From positions 1-14,356 of the forward strand of contig JAEYUH010000080.1 in the NCBI GenBank assembly GCA_023432725.1: a stretch of 14,356 nt of DNA, in the 5' to 3' direction. Below the pieces are notes generated by a model, which saw only the letters and a list, made by a program, of their open reading frames with translations, searched no databases and was not told the origin of the DNA. The position numbers were made by a program, and so were the translations under genes. Shown here one piece after another: positions 1-6,526 of this stretch; the stretch's first letter is position 1; every line of letters begins with the position of its first letter. This DNA is from Actinomycetes bacterium. GTDB taxonomy: Bacteria; Actinomycetota; Actinomycetes; Propionibacteriales; Propionibacteriaceae.

Positions 1-66
1 GCCGCGGCCGAGGGCGCCGTGGTGGCCTACGGGCCGGTCGCCGTGACGGTGGGGAGGCTGCCATGA
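1..66 (+). CDS. 3' end of an unidentified upstream gene (partial)
   Basis: Reading from base 1, the frame stays open for 21 codons and stops with TGA at 64-66. The tail is alanine/valine/glycine-rich and ends VGRLP. The TGA overlaps the ATG of the next gene (ATGA at 63-66), the usual arrangement for translationally coupled genes in one operon, so this is probably the end of a real gene whose product works with the downstream membrane protein. The residues visible are too few and too unspecific to name a family. An ABC-transporter ATPase would fit next to a polytopic membrane protein, but nothing in the sequence shows it. Confidence 0.55.
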   Translation, partial: AAAEGAVVAYGPVAVTVGRLP

Positions 67-1844
67 GGCGAACCTGGCTGGAGATCCTCGCCGCGCTGCG
101 CGACGTGTGGGCCATCACCTTCGTCGAGCCGGTCCGTGAGGGCAGGCCACGGCCGCGGAGCTGGCCGGACGGACTCGCCCCGATCGGGGCGGCGACGCTG
201 GTGCTGTACGTCCTGCTGACCGCGGCGGCGACCTTCGCGGTACCGCTGCGGCAGGGCGGCACCCTGACCGCGTCGCCGGCCTCGGAGCACACCCTGCCCA
301 CCGTTGCCGTCCCCGTGCTGCTGGTCGGGGTGGTGGTGTCCTTCGCGCTGGCGCACACCGCCGCGCTGCACACCTCGTGGTGGCTGCGGGTGGCACTGTT
401 CGTGGTCGGGGCCAGCGCGACGGTCTTCTTCGTCGCCCCCGCCTTCAACGACCCGCTGCTGATCGTCGGATCGCTGGGCGCCTACCTGGCGCTGCTCGTC
501 TTCACCCTAGTCAGGGCGCGCCGCAGCCACGCGTGGTGGGAGTTCCTCGTGGTGTGCGTGCTGGTCGCCGTCGCGATGCTCTCGCCCTGGCTGGGCGGCG
601 GCTACGAGATGCTGGCCGCCGACCTGCGTCCGGTCTCCATCGTCGGCACCCTCACCAGCCTGCAGGTGCTGGCCGTGCCCGCCATCATCGTGGCGGGCGC
701 CGCGCCGGCGCAGATCGTCGTCACGGCGGCGGAGGCGGCCGGCACCCGGCCGGTCGGACGGACCCTGTTCTGGGTCGGTTCTGCTGTGGTGGCTGCCTGG
801 TTCGTGGTCTCGTCGGTGATCGACCTGGCCTCAGGCGCGCTGGACGGGGCAGCCCTGGCCGGGGCGACGGTGGCGCTGCTGGCCACCGCGGGGGTTCTCG
901 CGCTCGCGGTGCGCCTGGGCGGGCGGGCCGTCCCGGAGCCGCCGCAGGCCTATCCCGCGCCGTGGAGCCGGCTGCTGTACCCGCTGGCGATCGCAATGGC
1001 AGCCCTGACCCTCGTGGTGGTTCCGATGGTCACGCTGCGCGCGCTGCTGCCGCTGTTCGGACTCGGGGGCGGCCAACTGGCCGGCGTGCTGGACGCGCTG
1101 TGGTACGGCTTCCTGGACAACAACGCGGGAGTGACCTGGCGGGCGCTGATCGGGCTGGCGGCGCTGGCGGTGGCCTGGCGGGCCGCCAGGGCGCGGCGGC
1201 CGGCCGAGGCGGGGGTGCTGATCGCCTTCGCCGTCGCCGTGCTGCTGGACGCCGTCGGCCTGCTGCCCTGGGCCGGCTTCCTGCACGACCGGACGCCGCA
1301 GGCGGTGGGCGTCCTGGCCGGTGCCGTGGCCTTGGGCGCCGCGGTGGTGTTGGCGCTGCGCAGGTCGCTGACCCGCCGACGGGCGGTGGGGGTGCTCACG
1401 GTGTTGCTGCTCGCCGTCCTCTACCCCCATCGCGGGATCCTGGCCGACCCGGCCTCGGCGGTCCTGGTGTTCAGCGCGCCGATGGTGATCCTGTTCGGCC
1501 TCACCTGGCGGATCCTGACCGACGCCCAGTTCACCCGCCAGGGTTCCCGCCACTTCCCGCAGTCGACGAGGGTCCTGCTGTTCCTGGCGAACTCACTGTT
1601 CGCCGTCACCAACATCGCCTTCGTCGCCCTCGCACGCGCCACCGGCACCCAGATCGACACCGGCATCTGGGCCGATCTGGGCGCCGATCAGCTCGGCGAC
1701 CCGCTCTTCGTCGTCAGCCTCGTGGCGGGCGCCTGGCTCGTCCTTGCCGGACCTCAGTACACCCGCGACCCGTCGACCAGGTCGGCCCCGGCCAGCGACT
1801 CGACGAACTCCGACACCGTCGTCGGCTTGGAGAACATCGGGTAG
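63..1844 (+). CDS. Polytopic integral membrane protein of unknown function
   Basis: I do not recognise this 593-residue protein. It has a short cytoplasmic-looking N-terminus (residues 1-38, basic at 26-32), followed by roughly 14-16 hydrophobic helices. Clear ones lie at about 41-61, 82-101, 108-126, 131-150, 160-176, 191-212, 233-253, 263-283, 305-329, 361-373, 384-404, 413-432, 441-455, 466-483, 504-524 and 548-563. Loops are short and arginine-rich, and there is no ATP-binding or catalytic motif. The ATG at 63 overlaps the stop of the preceding gene, so both are probably co-transcribed. The last ~30 residues are polar (Ser/Thr/Asp-rich) and lie antisense to the 3' end of the convergent isochorismatase gene. 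This tail may be a recent read-through extension after loss of an earlier stop. A permease or membrane component of an envelope or export system is possible; no function is assigned. Confidence 0.75.
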   Translation: MRRTWLEILAALRDVWAITFVEPVREGRPRPRSWPDGLAPIGAATLVLYVLLTAAATFAVPLRQGGTLTASPASEHTLPTVAVPVLLVGVVVSFALAHTAALHTSWWLRVALFVVGASATVFFVAPAFNDPLLIVGSLGAYLALLVFTLVRARRSHAWWEFLVVCVLVAVAMLSPWLGGGYEMLAADLRPVSIVGTLTSLQVLAVPAIIVAGAAPAQIVVTAAEAAGTRPVGRTLFWVGSAVVAAWFVVSSVIDLASGALDGAALAGATVALLATAGVLALAVRLGGRAVPEPPQAYPAPWSRLLYPLAIAMAALTLVVVPMVTLRALLPLFGLGGGQLAGVLDALWYGFLDNNAGVTWRALIGLAALAVAWRAARARRPAEAGVLIAFAVAVLLDAVGLLPWAGFLHDRTPQAVGVLAGAVALGAAVVLALRRSLTRRRAVGVLTVLLLAVLYPHRGILADPASAVLVFSAPMVILFGLTWRILTDAQFTRQGSRHFPQSTRVLLFLANSLFAVTNIAFVALARATGTQIDTGIWADLGADQLGDPLFVVSLVAGAWLVLAGPQYTRDPSTRSAPASDSTNSDTVVGLENIG

Positions 1845-2386
1845 TCGTAGCTGATCGCGTTGTCGTGCTCGGCAGCCGAGGTGGCGGCGACACCGTCGGT
1901 CAGCGTGATGACCTCGTAGCCGCGCTCGTAGGCGGAGCGCATCGTCGACTCGACACAGCAGTTGGTGAGGAACCCGCCCAGCACGATGGTCTTGATTCCC
2001 TTGGACCGCAGGATGAAGTCGAGGTTGGTCGAGCCGAAGGCGTCCAGCCCCCGCTTGCCCTCGATGACGATGTCGCCCTCCTGGGGAGCCACGTCCCCGA
2101 CGATCTCGGCCCCCCAGCTGCCCTTGACGAAGGAACTGGTGTCGACGACGCCCTTCAGGATGCCGTAGGGGTGGCTGGTGATCTCGCCGTAGCCGGGCGC
2201 GAACTCGATGGGCGAGTGGACGATAGTGACCCCCGCCCCGCGGGCCGCGGGAACCGCGTCGGCCACCTTCTCAAGCATGCCGGTGGAGGCCATGCACTCG
2301 GCGACGGCGCCGTGCAGGGATCCCCCCTCTGAGGTGAAGTCGTTCTGGAACTCGATCAGGACAAGGGCAGTGGTAGCAGGGTCCAT
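1754..2386 (-). CDS. Isochorismatase-family cysteine hydrolase
   Basis: A 210-residue single-domain protein of the isochorismatase-like alpha/beta hydrolase superfamily, whose members hydrolyse amides or enol ethers (nicotinamide, ureido acids, isochorismate). The family's Asp-Lys-Cys triad is visible: D16 in IEFQNDF, K111 in IEGKRGLDAF, and C144 in FLTNCCVEST, where C143 is an extra neighbouring cysteine. Length matches the family. ATG 2386 is chosen because AAAGG (2394-2398) sits 7 nt upstream and the beta-strand ALVLIEFQNDF begins within ten residues; an in-frame ORF extends further upstream but is not needed. The substrate cannot be read from the sequence, and no enterobactin, nicotinamide or pyrimidine genes are nearby. 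It lies 71 bp downstream of the Rv2466c-like gene on the same strand and may be co-transcribed with it. Confidence 0.9.
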   Translation of the reverse strand: MDPATTALVLIEFQNDFTSEGGSLHGAVAECMASTGMLEKVADAVPAARGAGVTIVHSPIEFAPGYGEITSHPYGILKGVVDTSSFVKGSWGAEIVGDVAPQEGDIVIEGKRGLDAFGSTNLDFILRSKGIKTIVLGGFLTNCCVESTMRSAYERGYEVITLTDGVAATSAAEHDNAISYDYPMFSKPTTVSEFVESLAGADLVDGSRVY

Positions 2387-2398
2387 CGGTGCGCCTTT

Positions 2399-2420
2399 CG
2401 GTGAGCAGTATCCGGTGAGC
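2399..2420. repeat. Direct repeat of CGGTGAGC next to the isochorismatase RBS
   Basis: The octamer CGGTGAGC occurs at 2399-2406 and again at 2413-2420, a period of 14 bp. On the minus strand this reads GCTCACCG twice, just upstream of the AAAGG ribosome-binding site (2394-2398) of the isochorismatase gene. It could be a regulator site in the 71-bp gap or chance in GC-rich DNA; no symmetry or second line of evidence decides between these. Confidence 0.25.
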
Positions 2421-2457
2421 GTGACGGTACTCCCGGGACCCGCCCGCCGCAGGAATC

Positions 2458-3090
2458 TCAGTCGAAGACCGGGCCCACCGTGCGGGTCCGCTTCAGTTCG
2501 AAGAAGCCCGGGTAGGCGATCACCTTGACCAGCCCGTCCCACAGCTCGCCGGCCGCTTCGCCCTTGGGGGCCGGCGAGATCACCGGGCCGAACAGGCTCC
2601 TGCCGTGCACCTTCACGACGGGGGTCCCGACGTCGTAGCCGACCGGGTCCATCCCCTCGTGGTGGGAGGCCCGCACCGCGTCGTCGTTGGCGTCGGTGAG
2701 CGCGGCGTCGGCCAGCTCCACCGGCAGGCCGGCATCGTTCAGGGCGGCCCGGTAGGTGGTGACATCGTTCGGCTCACCGCCCGGGTGGATCCGGGTGCCG
2801 ACAGCCGTGTAGAAGTCGCGCAGCGCCTGCTGGCCGTGCTGATCGGCGACCGCGAGGCAGACCCGCGGCCCGCCCCAGCCCGCGTCCATCGTGGCCCGGT
2901 ACTTCGCTGACAGCTCCCGGCCCTCGTTCAGCACCGACAGGCTCATCACGTGGAACCTCACCGTCACCGGACGGACCTGCTCCACCTCGAGCGCCCAGCG
3001 GGAGGTCATCCAGGCCCACGGGCACATCGGGTCGAACCAGAGGTCGAGAGTGGTCGGGTCGGGGATCGTCGTGGTGTCGGTTTCAGCCAT
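2458..3090 (-). CDS. DsbA-fold, mycothiol-dependent reductase (Rv2466c-like) protein
   Basis: A 210-residue thioredoxin-fold protein closely resembling Mycobacterium tuberculosis Rv2466c, a mycothiol-dependent reductase/nitroreductase, as far as I recall that sequence. Shared features are the N-terminal strand leading into FDPMCPWAWMTSRW (residues 19-32), FHVMSL (46-51), SHHEGMD (142-148), the cis-proline loop GTP at 155-157, and the C-terminal stretch FFELKRTRT (196-204). The active site here is C23-P-W-A26: the nucleophilic cysteine is present but the second cysteine of the CPWC reported for Rv2466c is alanine, so a monothiol mechanism with mycothiol would be expected. C78 is the only other cysteine. 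No signal peptide is present, so it is probably cytosolic. No Shine-Dalgarno is seen; TAGACT six bases before the ATG suggests a leaderless transcript. The isochorismatase gene follows on the same strand. Confidence 0.85.
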   Translation of the reverse strand: MAETDTTTIPDPTTLDLWFDPMCPWAWMTSRWALEVEQVRPVTVRFHVMSLSVLNEGRELSAKYRATMDAGWGGPRVCLAVADQHGQQALRDFYTAVGTRIHPGGEPNDVTTYRAALNDAGLPVELADAALTDANDDAVRASHHEGMDPVGYDVGTPVVKVHGRSLFGPVISPAPKGEAAGELWDGLVKVIAYPGFFELKRTRTVGPVFD

Positions 3091-3096
3091 GGGCCG

Positions 3097-3102
3097 AGTC
3101 TA
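3097..3102 (-). promoter_or_regulatory. Candidate -10 element for a leaderless Rv2466c-like gene
   Basis: TAGACT on the minus strand fits the actinobacterial -10 pattern TANNNT. It ends 6 nt before the ATG at 3090, the spacing expected if transcription starts at the A of the start codon. No ribosome-binding site lies between hexamer and ATG, which supports a leaderless start. I see no convincing -35 hexamer. Confidence 0.45.
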
Positions 3103-3104
3103 GG

Positions 3105-3110
3105 TAGCGT
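3105..3110 (+). promoter_or_regulatory. Candidate -10 element for a leaderless HAD hydrolase gene
   Basis: TAGCGT fits TANNNT and lies 7 nt before the GTG at 3118. The gap from the divergent neighbour is only 27 bp, so any promoter must lie in or next to it. There is no good Shine-Dalgarno for this start. The element lies two bases from the oppositely oriented -10 candidate of the neighbour. Confidence 0.4.
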
Positions 3111-3117
3111 GCGTCGG

Positions 3118-3714
3118 GTGACCGCTGCCATCGTGCTCGACCTGGGCGGGGTGCTCTCCTGGCCCGCCGACCTGTTCACCGGCCCCGCCGCGCTGCTCGG
3201 CGTGGCGCCCGAGGCCTACGAGGCCGCCTACTGGACGGGTCGCCCCGGCCTCGACAGGGGCGACCCGCCGGCCGGGTACTACGGACCGCTGCTGGCAGCC
3301 GTCGGTGTGGAGCCGACGCCTGAACTGATCGACCACCTCGCGCACTACGACATGGCGCTGTGGTGCAGGTTCCGTCCGTCCGCTGTCGAGCTGCTGACCA
3401 CCATCGCGGGCTGGGACCAGCAGGTGGTGATCCTCAGCAACGCGCCGGCCGCGCTGCGTCCGGCCGCCGAGGCCAGCGACTGGTACCCGCTGGTGGAACG
3501 GCTGTTCATCTCCGGCGAGCTCGGCCTGATCAAGCCCGACCGGGAGATCTACCGGCAGATCACCGCCGAGCTGGGCGTCGAGCCGTCCGCGGTGGCGTTC
3601 ATCGACGACCGGCCCGCCAACGTCGCGGGCGCTGCAGACTTCGGCTGGCAGGCCCACCTGTGGGTGGACGACGCCGACTCCCTCGAGTGGCTGCGCGAGG
3701 TCGCCGGGCGCTAA
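3118..3714 (+). CDS. HAD-superfamily hydrolase (YihX-like phosphatase)
   Basis: A 198-residue cytosolic HAD-superfamily hydrolase. All four motifs are in order: motif I LDLGGV with nucleophile D8 (the second acidic residue is replaced by glycine, as is common in the subgroup with DxGGV/DxGNV, for example YihX); motif II ILSNAP near residue 107; motif III lysine in LIKPDREIY near 138-146; motif IV FIDDRP near 161-166. The helical cap between motifs I and II is type I. The family usually dephosphorylates small phosphometabolites, but the substrate is not readable here. GTG 3118 is preferred because motif I then begins at residue 5; GTG 3109 is an alternative adding three residues. The stop codon overlaps that of the convergent anti-sigma gene. 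Confidence 0.88.
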   Translation: MTAAIVLDLGGVLSWPADLFTGPAALLGVAPEAYEAAYWTGRPGLDRGDPPAGYYGPLLAAVGVEPTPELIDHLAHYDMALWCRFRPSAVELLTTIAGWDQQVVILSNAPAALRPAAEASDWYPLVERLFISGELGLIKPDREIYRQITAELGVEPSAVAFIDDRPANVAGAADFGWQAHLWVDDADSLEWLREVAGR

Positions 3715-4859
3715 CGCTCCCAGAGGACGCCCAGGCAGCGGTTGGCCGCCGGGCCGCTGGCCGCGTTCATCCAGAACGGCGGCACCAGCAGGGTGCGGCA
3801 CAGGTCCTCGGTCACCTCACGCAGGCCGTCCTCGGCCCCGGCATCCGCCAGCCCGTTGCCGGTGCAGCCGCCGAACCGGAACCCGACCGCCGTCCCCTTG
3901 ATCAGCAGGAAGGCCTCGGACTCGGCCGGCAGGGTGCCGCACTCGGCCTGCGAGCCGTCGGGCCCGCCGCCGCCCGGGGCGGCGAGGATCGCATCCCAGG
4001 CCGCGGCGGCAGCCTCACCGTCCAGGCGGGTCGAGGACCGCAGGCCCGGCCAGGCGTCGGGGTTGGTGTCGTACGCGCAGAGCACTATCGGCAGGCCGGC
4101 CAGGCCGGCCAGGTCGGTCTCGGAGGCCTGCGGCGGTGCCGCGGTCGGGCAGCCGTTGTGGTCGACCGGCACCTGCTTCGCGGTGGCGAGCATCTGCTCG
4201 GCGAGAGCCGCGCCGGCGTCGTCGATCACGACCGTGACCACCACGTTCCCGACGGTGAGCCGGTGGGCGGTCCAGCCGTCCGGTAGCGACTCGACGGTGG
4301 CGACCGGCTCGGGCGCCATCGCCAGGTAGGGCACCAGCTTGTCGGCAGGGATGACTCCCTCGCAGAAGATCGCCGGCACGGCACCCAGGTTGTGGGCGAG
4401 GTCGACGTACGGTGCCTGCGGCCACTCCTCGCTGATGCACCAGGCGCTGGTCGGCGCCTGGCCGTACCCCCAGTCCTCGGGTACCTGCACCACGACGTCG
4501 CGGTAGGACTCCCAACGGAACCCTGGCTGGGGGTCGCCCGGTTCGCCGTCGCGGGCCGGGGCCGGTGCCATCTCCGGGGCCGACTGAGCCTCCACGCCAC
4601 CGCCCGCGTCGGGCGGCGATTCGGCGGGGGCAGCGCCCATGGTGGCCGTCCCGGCCTGCTGCAGGTAGGGCAGGACGGTGAAGCCGAGCAGCCCGACCAG
4701 CCCGAGCACGACGGCGGCCGCAACCGCCGTCGGCCAGCCACGGCCGGGGGCGGCCTTCGGCAGGTCGGCCGCATCGATCGGCTGGAAGGACTCCGCCTCC
4801 GCTGCCCGCCGCAGCGAATCGCGGAAGGCGCGCTCCTCGGCGTCGAACCTCTCAGTCAT
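3711..4859 (-). CDS. Putative membrane anti-sigma factor with cysteine-rich outer domain
   Basis: The gene starts inside the end of the ECF sigma gene (ATG at 4857-4859 within ATGACTGA) and has an excellent ribosome-binding site, AAGGAGG at 4866-4872, six bases upstream. This arrangement is the basis for calling it the cognate anti-sigma factor. The 382-residue product has a short charged cytoplasmic part (1-40), one transmembrane helix (about 43-65), a Pro/Ala/Gly-rich linker (75-112) and a ~270-residue exported domain. The exported part contains eight cysteines (141, 166, 237, 261, 307, 332, 354, 375), an even number consistent with four disulfides. There is no HxxxCxxC zinc motif at the N-terminus, so it is not a ZAS-type anti-sigma. 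The outer domain matches nothing I recognise and may be the sensor. A sigma-linked lipoprotein-like effector is the alternative. Confidence 0.7.
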   Translation of the reverse strand: MTERFDAEERAFRDSLRRAAEAESFQPIDAADLPKAAPGRGWPTAVAAAVVLGLVGLLGFTVLPYLQQAGTATMGAAPAESPPDAGGGVEAQSAPEMAPAPARDGEPGDPQPGFRWESYRDVVVQVPEDWGYGQAPTSAWCISEEWPQAPYVDLAHNLGAVPAIFCEGVIPADKLVPYLAMAPEPVATVESLPDGWTAHRLTVGNVVVTVVIDDAGAALAEQMLATAKQVPVDHNGCPTAAPPQASETDLAGLAGLPIVLCAYDTNPDAWPGLRSSTRLDGEAAAAAWDAILAAPGGGGPDGSQAECGTLPAESEAFLLIKGTAVGFRFGGCTGNGLADAGAEDGLREVTEDLCRTLLVPPFWMNAASGPAANRCLGVLWER

Positions 4860-5373
4860 GGTCACCCTCCTTCGCGAGCCGGGCGCGGAGCGCGACGAGC
4901 GCGCGGTGGACGTGGGAGCGGGCTGTCGGTTCCTGGCAGCCGAGGATCTCGGCGATCTCGCTGAAGGACCGGTCCTCGTAGAAGCGCAGCACCACCGCTG
5001 CCCGTTGCAGCGGCGGGAGTTCGCCGCACAACCGCAGCGCCTCGTCGGCGGCTGCCACCCCGATCGCGGGGTCCTCGGCCACCGGGGCCCTGGCCAGCAG
5101 GGCCGGATCCTCTGAGGGCACCAGGCGGCGCACCTTCCGCCACCGCGAGACATGGGCGTTGACTATCGAGCGGCGGACGTAGGCGTCCACACCACCCCGG
5201 CGGGCCACCTCGCGCCACCGCGGGTAGAGGCCGGTGAGGGCATCCTGGACAGTGTCGTGGGCGTCCTCGCGGTTGCGCGTCACCAGGTAGGCGAAGCGCA
5301 GCAGCGACACCGAGCGGGTCGCCACGTAGTGCTCGAACGTGATCGGCACCGCTTCGGCCGCCGGGTCACTCAC
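4852..5373 (-). CDS. SigE-family ECF RNA polymerase sigma factor
   Basis: A 173-residue group 4 (ECF) sigma factor of the actinobacterial SigE-type family (sigma-70, sigma-E family). Region 2 spans about 12-80 and contains the core-binding/-10 segment RFAYLVTRNREDAHDTVQDAL followed by DAYVRRSIVNAHVSRWRK. Region 4 spans about 113-168 with the helix-turn-helix SFSEIAEILGCQEPTARSHV that reads the -35. No region 1 or 3 is present, as expected. GTG 5373 is chosen because GAGGGGG (5379-5385) lies five bases upstream and the length then fits the family; GTG 5397 and an ATG at 5433 are further in-frame possibilities. It overlaps the downstream putative anti-sigma gene by 8 bp, implying coupled translation and autoregulated membrane signalling. 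Confidence 0.92.
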   Translation of the reverse strand: MSDPAAEAVPITFEHYVATRSVSLLRFAYLVTRNREDAHDTVQDALTGLYPRWREVARRGGVDAYVRRSIVNAHVSRWRKVRRLVPSEDPALLARAPVAEDPAIGVAAADEALRLCGELPPLQRAAVVLRFYEDRSFSEIAEILGCQEPTARSHVHRALVALRARLAKEGDHD

Positions 5374-5403
5374 CCAGACCCCCTCAAAGGTAGTCACGCC
5401 CTG

Positions 5404-5431
5404 CCCACGTCCCGGGGCGGGGTTTCGTTGC
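5404..5431 (-). promoter_or_regulatory. Candidate ECF-type autoregulatory promoter of the sigma gene
   Basis: On the minus strand GCAACG (5431-5426) is followed after exactly 16 bp by CGTGGG (5409-5404). An AAC-containing -35 and CGT-containing -10 separated by 16 bp is typical of ECF-sigma promoters, and many ECF genes drive themselves. The predicted start would lie about 25 nt upstream of the GTG at 5373. The -35 falls in the loop of a perfect 8-bp inverted repeat (5416-5423 with 5432-5439), which could be an operator or the terminator of the upstream oxidoreductase gene. Confidence 0.35.
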
Positions 5432-5439
5432 ACCCCGCC
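5416..5439. terminator. Perfect 8-bp inverted repeat after the Gfo/Idh/MocA gene
   Basis: GGCGGGGT at 5416-5423 pairs with ACCCCGCC at 5432-5439 around an 8-base loop. It starts 10 bp beyond the stop of the minus-strand oxidoreductase gene, so it may terminate that transcript. There is no T-run on either strand, so a classical intrinsic terminator is doubtful. It overlaps the candidate sigma promoter. Confidence 0.35.
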
Positions 5440-5448
5440 GCCGCGGGC

Positions 5449-6483
5449 TCACTCGCCCGGGTAGCGAACCCCCACCTGGGCGCGGATCTCGTCCATCACC
5501 TCCATGATGGCGACGGTCTCGGCCAGCGGCAGCAGCGGCGACTCGCGGTGGCCGTCGGCCACCAGTTGCGCGAAGTGGGCGGCCTCGTGGCTCATCGCCT
5601 CGTGCCCGACCTGGTCGTCGCCCGGCCAGATGGCCTGCCCGTTGCTGGTCAGCAGCCGGACCGTGCCGGGGGCGTAGAAGTCCGAGTCGAGCTCGAGGCG
5701 AGCCTTCGTCCCGTTGATCGACGCCGTGGTCGGCGTCCGCGCAGCGAGCGTGGTGTGCAGCACCGCGCGGGCGTGGGGGTGGTCGGCGAACCGGTCGAGC
5801 ACTATCGCCACCTGCCGGTCGACACCGCCCTCGGTGAGATCGCCGATCGCCTGCACCCGGCCCGGCAGCCCGAGGACGAAGATGGCGTAGGAAACCGGGT
5901 AGATGCCGAGATCGAGCAGCGCCCCGCCGGCCAGCATCGGGTCCATCAGCCGCTTGACGTGGGTCAGTGGTTGGCCGTGGTCGGCCAGCACCGTGTCCAG
6001 TTCGCCGAGGGCGCCGTCGGCGAGCAGCTGGCGGACGACGTCGGCGCGGGGCATGAACCGCGTCCACATCGCCTCCATCACGGTGACGTCGGCAGCCCTG
6101 CCGGCGTCCACCACCACGCGGGCCTCGGCGGCGTTGCGGGTGAACGCCTTCTCGACCAGCACGTGCTTGCCGGCCCGGATCGCCAGCAGGGCGTGGGCAT
6201 GGTGCTCGCTGTGGGGGGAGGCGACGTAGACAGCGTCCACCTCCGGGTCGGCCACCAGTTCCTCGTACGACCCGTAGGCCTTCGGGAGGCCGTGCTCGGC
6301 GGCGAACGCGGTCGCGCGGTCGGCCGAGCGGGACCCGACCGCCACAAACCGCTGGCGGGTGAACCGCTGCGCCGCCCTGACGAAGGTGGCGGCGATCCCG
6401 CCGGGAGCGAGCACGCCCCAGTTCAGCGGGGGCGCGACAGACGGATCCGGCGTACGGGGTTCGGGGGTCACGGGCGCGGTCAT
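5449..6483 (-). CDS. Gfo/Idh/MocA-family NAD(P)-dependent oxidoreductase
   Basis: A 344-residue cytosolic dehydrogenase. The N-terminal Rossmann domain has the dinucleotide loop GVLAPGGIA (23-31) after a disordered proline-rich leader (1-20). The family lysine lies in VLVEKAFTRN (108-117, E111-K112; the usual EKP reads EKA here). The C-terminal domain begins near 135 and carries DLGIYPV (191-197) at the position of the substrate-site segment. The overall pattern resembles the dimeric dihydrodiol dehydrogenase/glucose-fructose oxidoreductase branch, which acts on sugars, inositols or diols; the actual substrate is unknown and no sugar transport or catabolic genes are adjacent. ATG 6483 is used, with TAGGTT seven bases before it and no ribosome-binding site, suggesting a leaderless transcript. 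It appears to be a single-gene unit. Confidence 0.88.
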   Translation of the reverse strand: MTAPVTPEPRTPDPSVAPPLNWGVLAPGGIAATFVRAAQRFTRQRFVAVGSRSADRATAFAAEHGLPKAYGSYEELVADPEVDAVYVASPHSEHHAHALLAIRAGKHVLVEKAFTRNAAEARVVVDAGRAADVTVMEAMWTRFMPRADVVRQLLADGALGELDTVLADHGQPLTHVKRLMDPMLAGGALLDLGIYPVSYAIFVLGLPGRVQAIGDLTEGGVDRQVAIVLDRFADHPHARAVLHTTLAARTPTTASINGTKARLELDSDFYAPGTVRLLTSNGQAIWPGDDQVGHEAMSHEAAHFAQLVADGHRESPLLPLAETVAIMEVMDEIRAQVGVRYPGE

Positions 6484-6490
6484 GGCGAAC

Positions 6491-6496
6491 AACCTA
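6491..6496 (-). promoter_or_regulatory. Candidate -10 element for the Gfo/Idh/MocA gene
   Basis: TAGGTT on the minus strand fits TANNNT and ends 7 nt before the ATG at 6483. No Shine-Dalgarno lies between, so a leaderless start is likely. No clear -35 is seen. Confidence 0.4.
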
Positions 6497-6526
6497 TCGA
6501 TCCCGGCGCCCGCTCCCCAGCCTCGC

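Noticed and set aside
831..1553. Minus-strand open frame of 240 codons inside the membrane protein gene
   Set aside because: Composition is Gln/Arg/His/Gly-rich low complexity without hydrophobic core or motifs; it is the antisense of a clear transmembrane coding region.
63..1844. Calling the membrane protein an ABC transporter permease
   Set aside because: No permease signature loop was seen and the upstream partial gene is too short to show an ATPase; the assignment would rest only on helix number and operon position.
377..2332. A 651-codon plus-strand open frame overlapping the membrane protein gene
   Set aside because: It is a shifted frame of the membrane protein and runs on through the antisense of the isochorismatase. 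It is extremely Arg/Gly/Pro-rich with no domain, as expected for GC-rich shadow frames.
3711..4859. ZAS-type zinc-binding anti-sigma domain
   Set aside because: The N-terminal 40 residues contain no cysteine or histidine, so the HxxxCxxC motif is absent.
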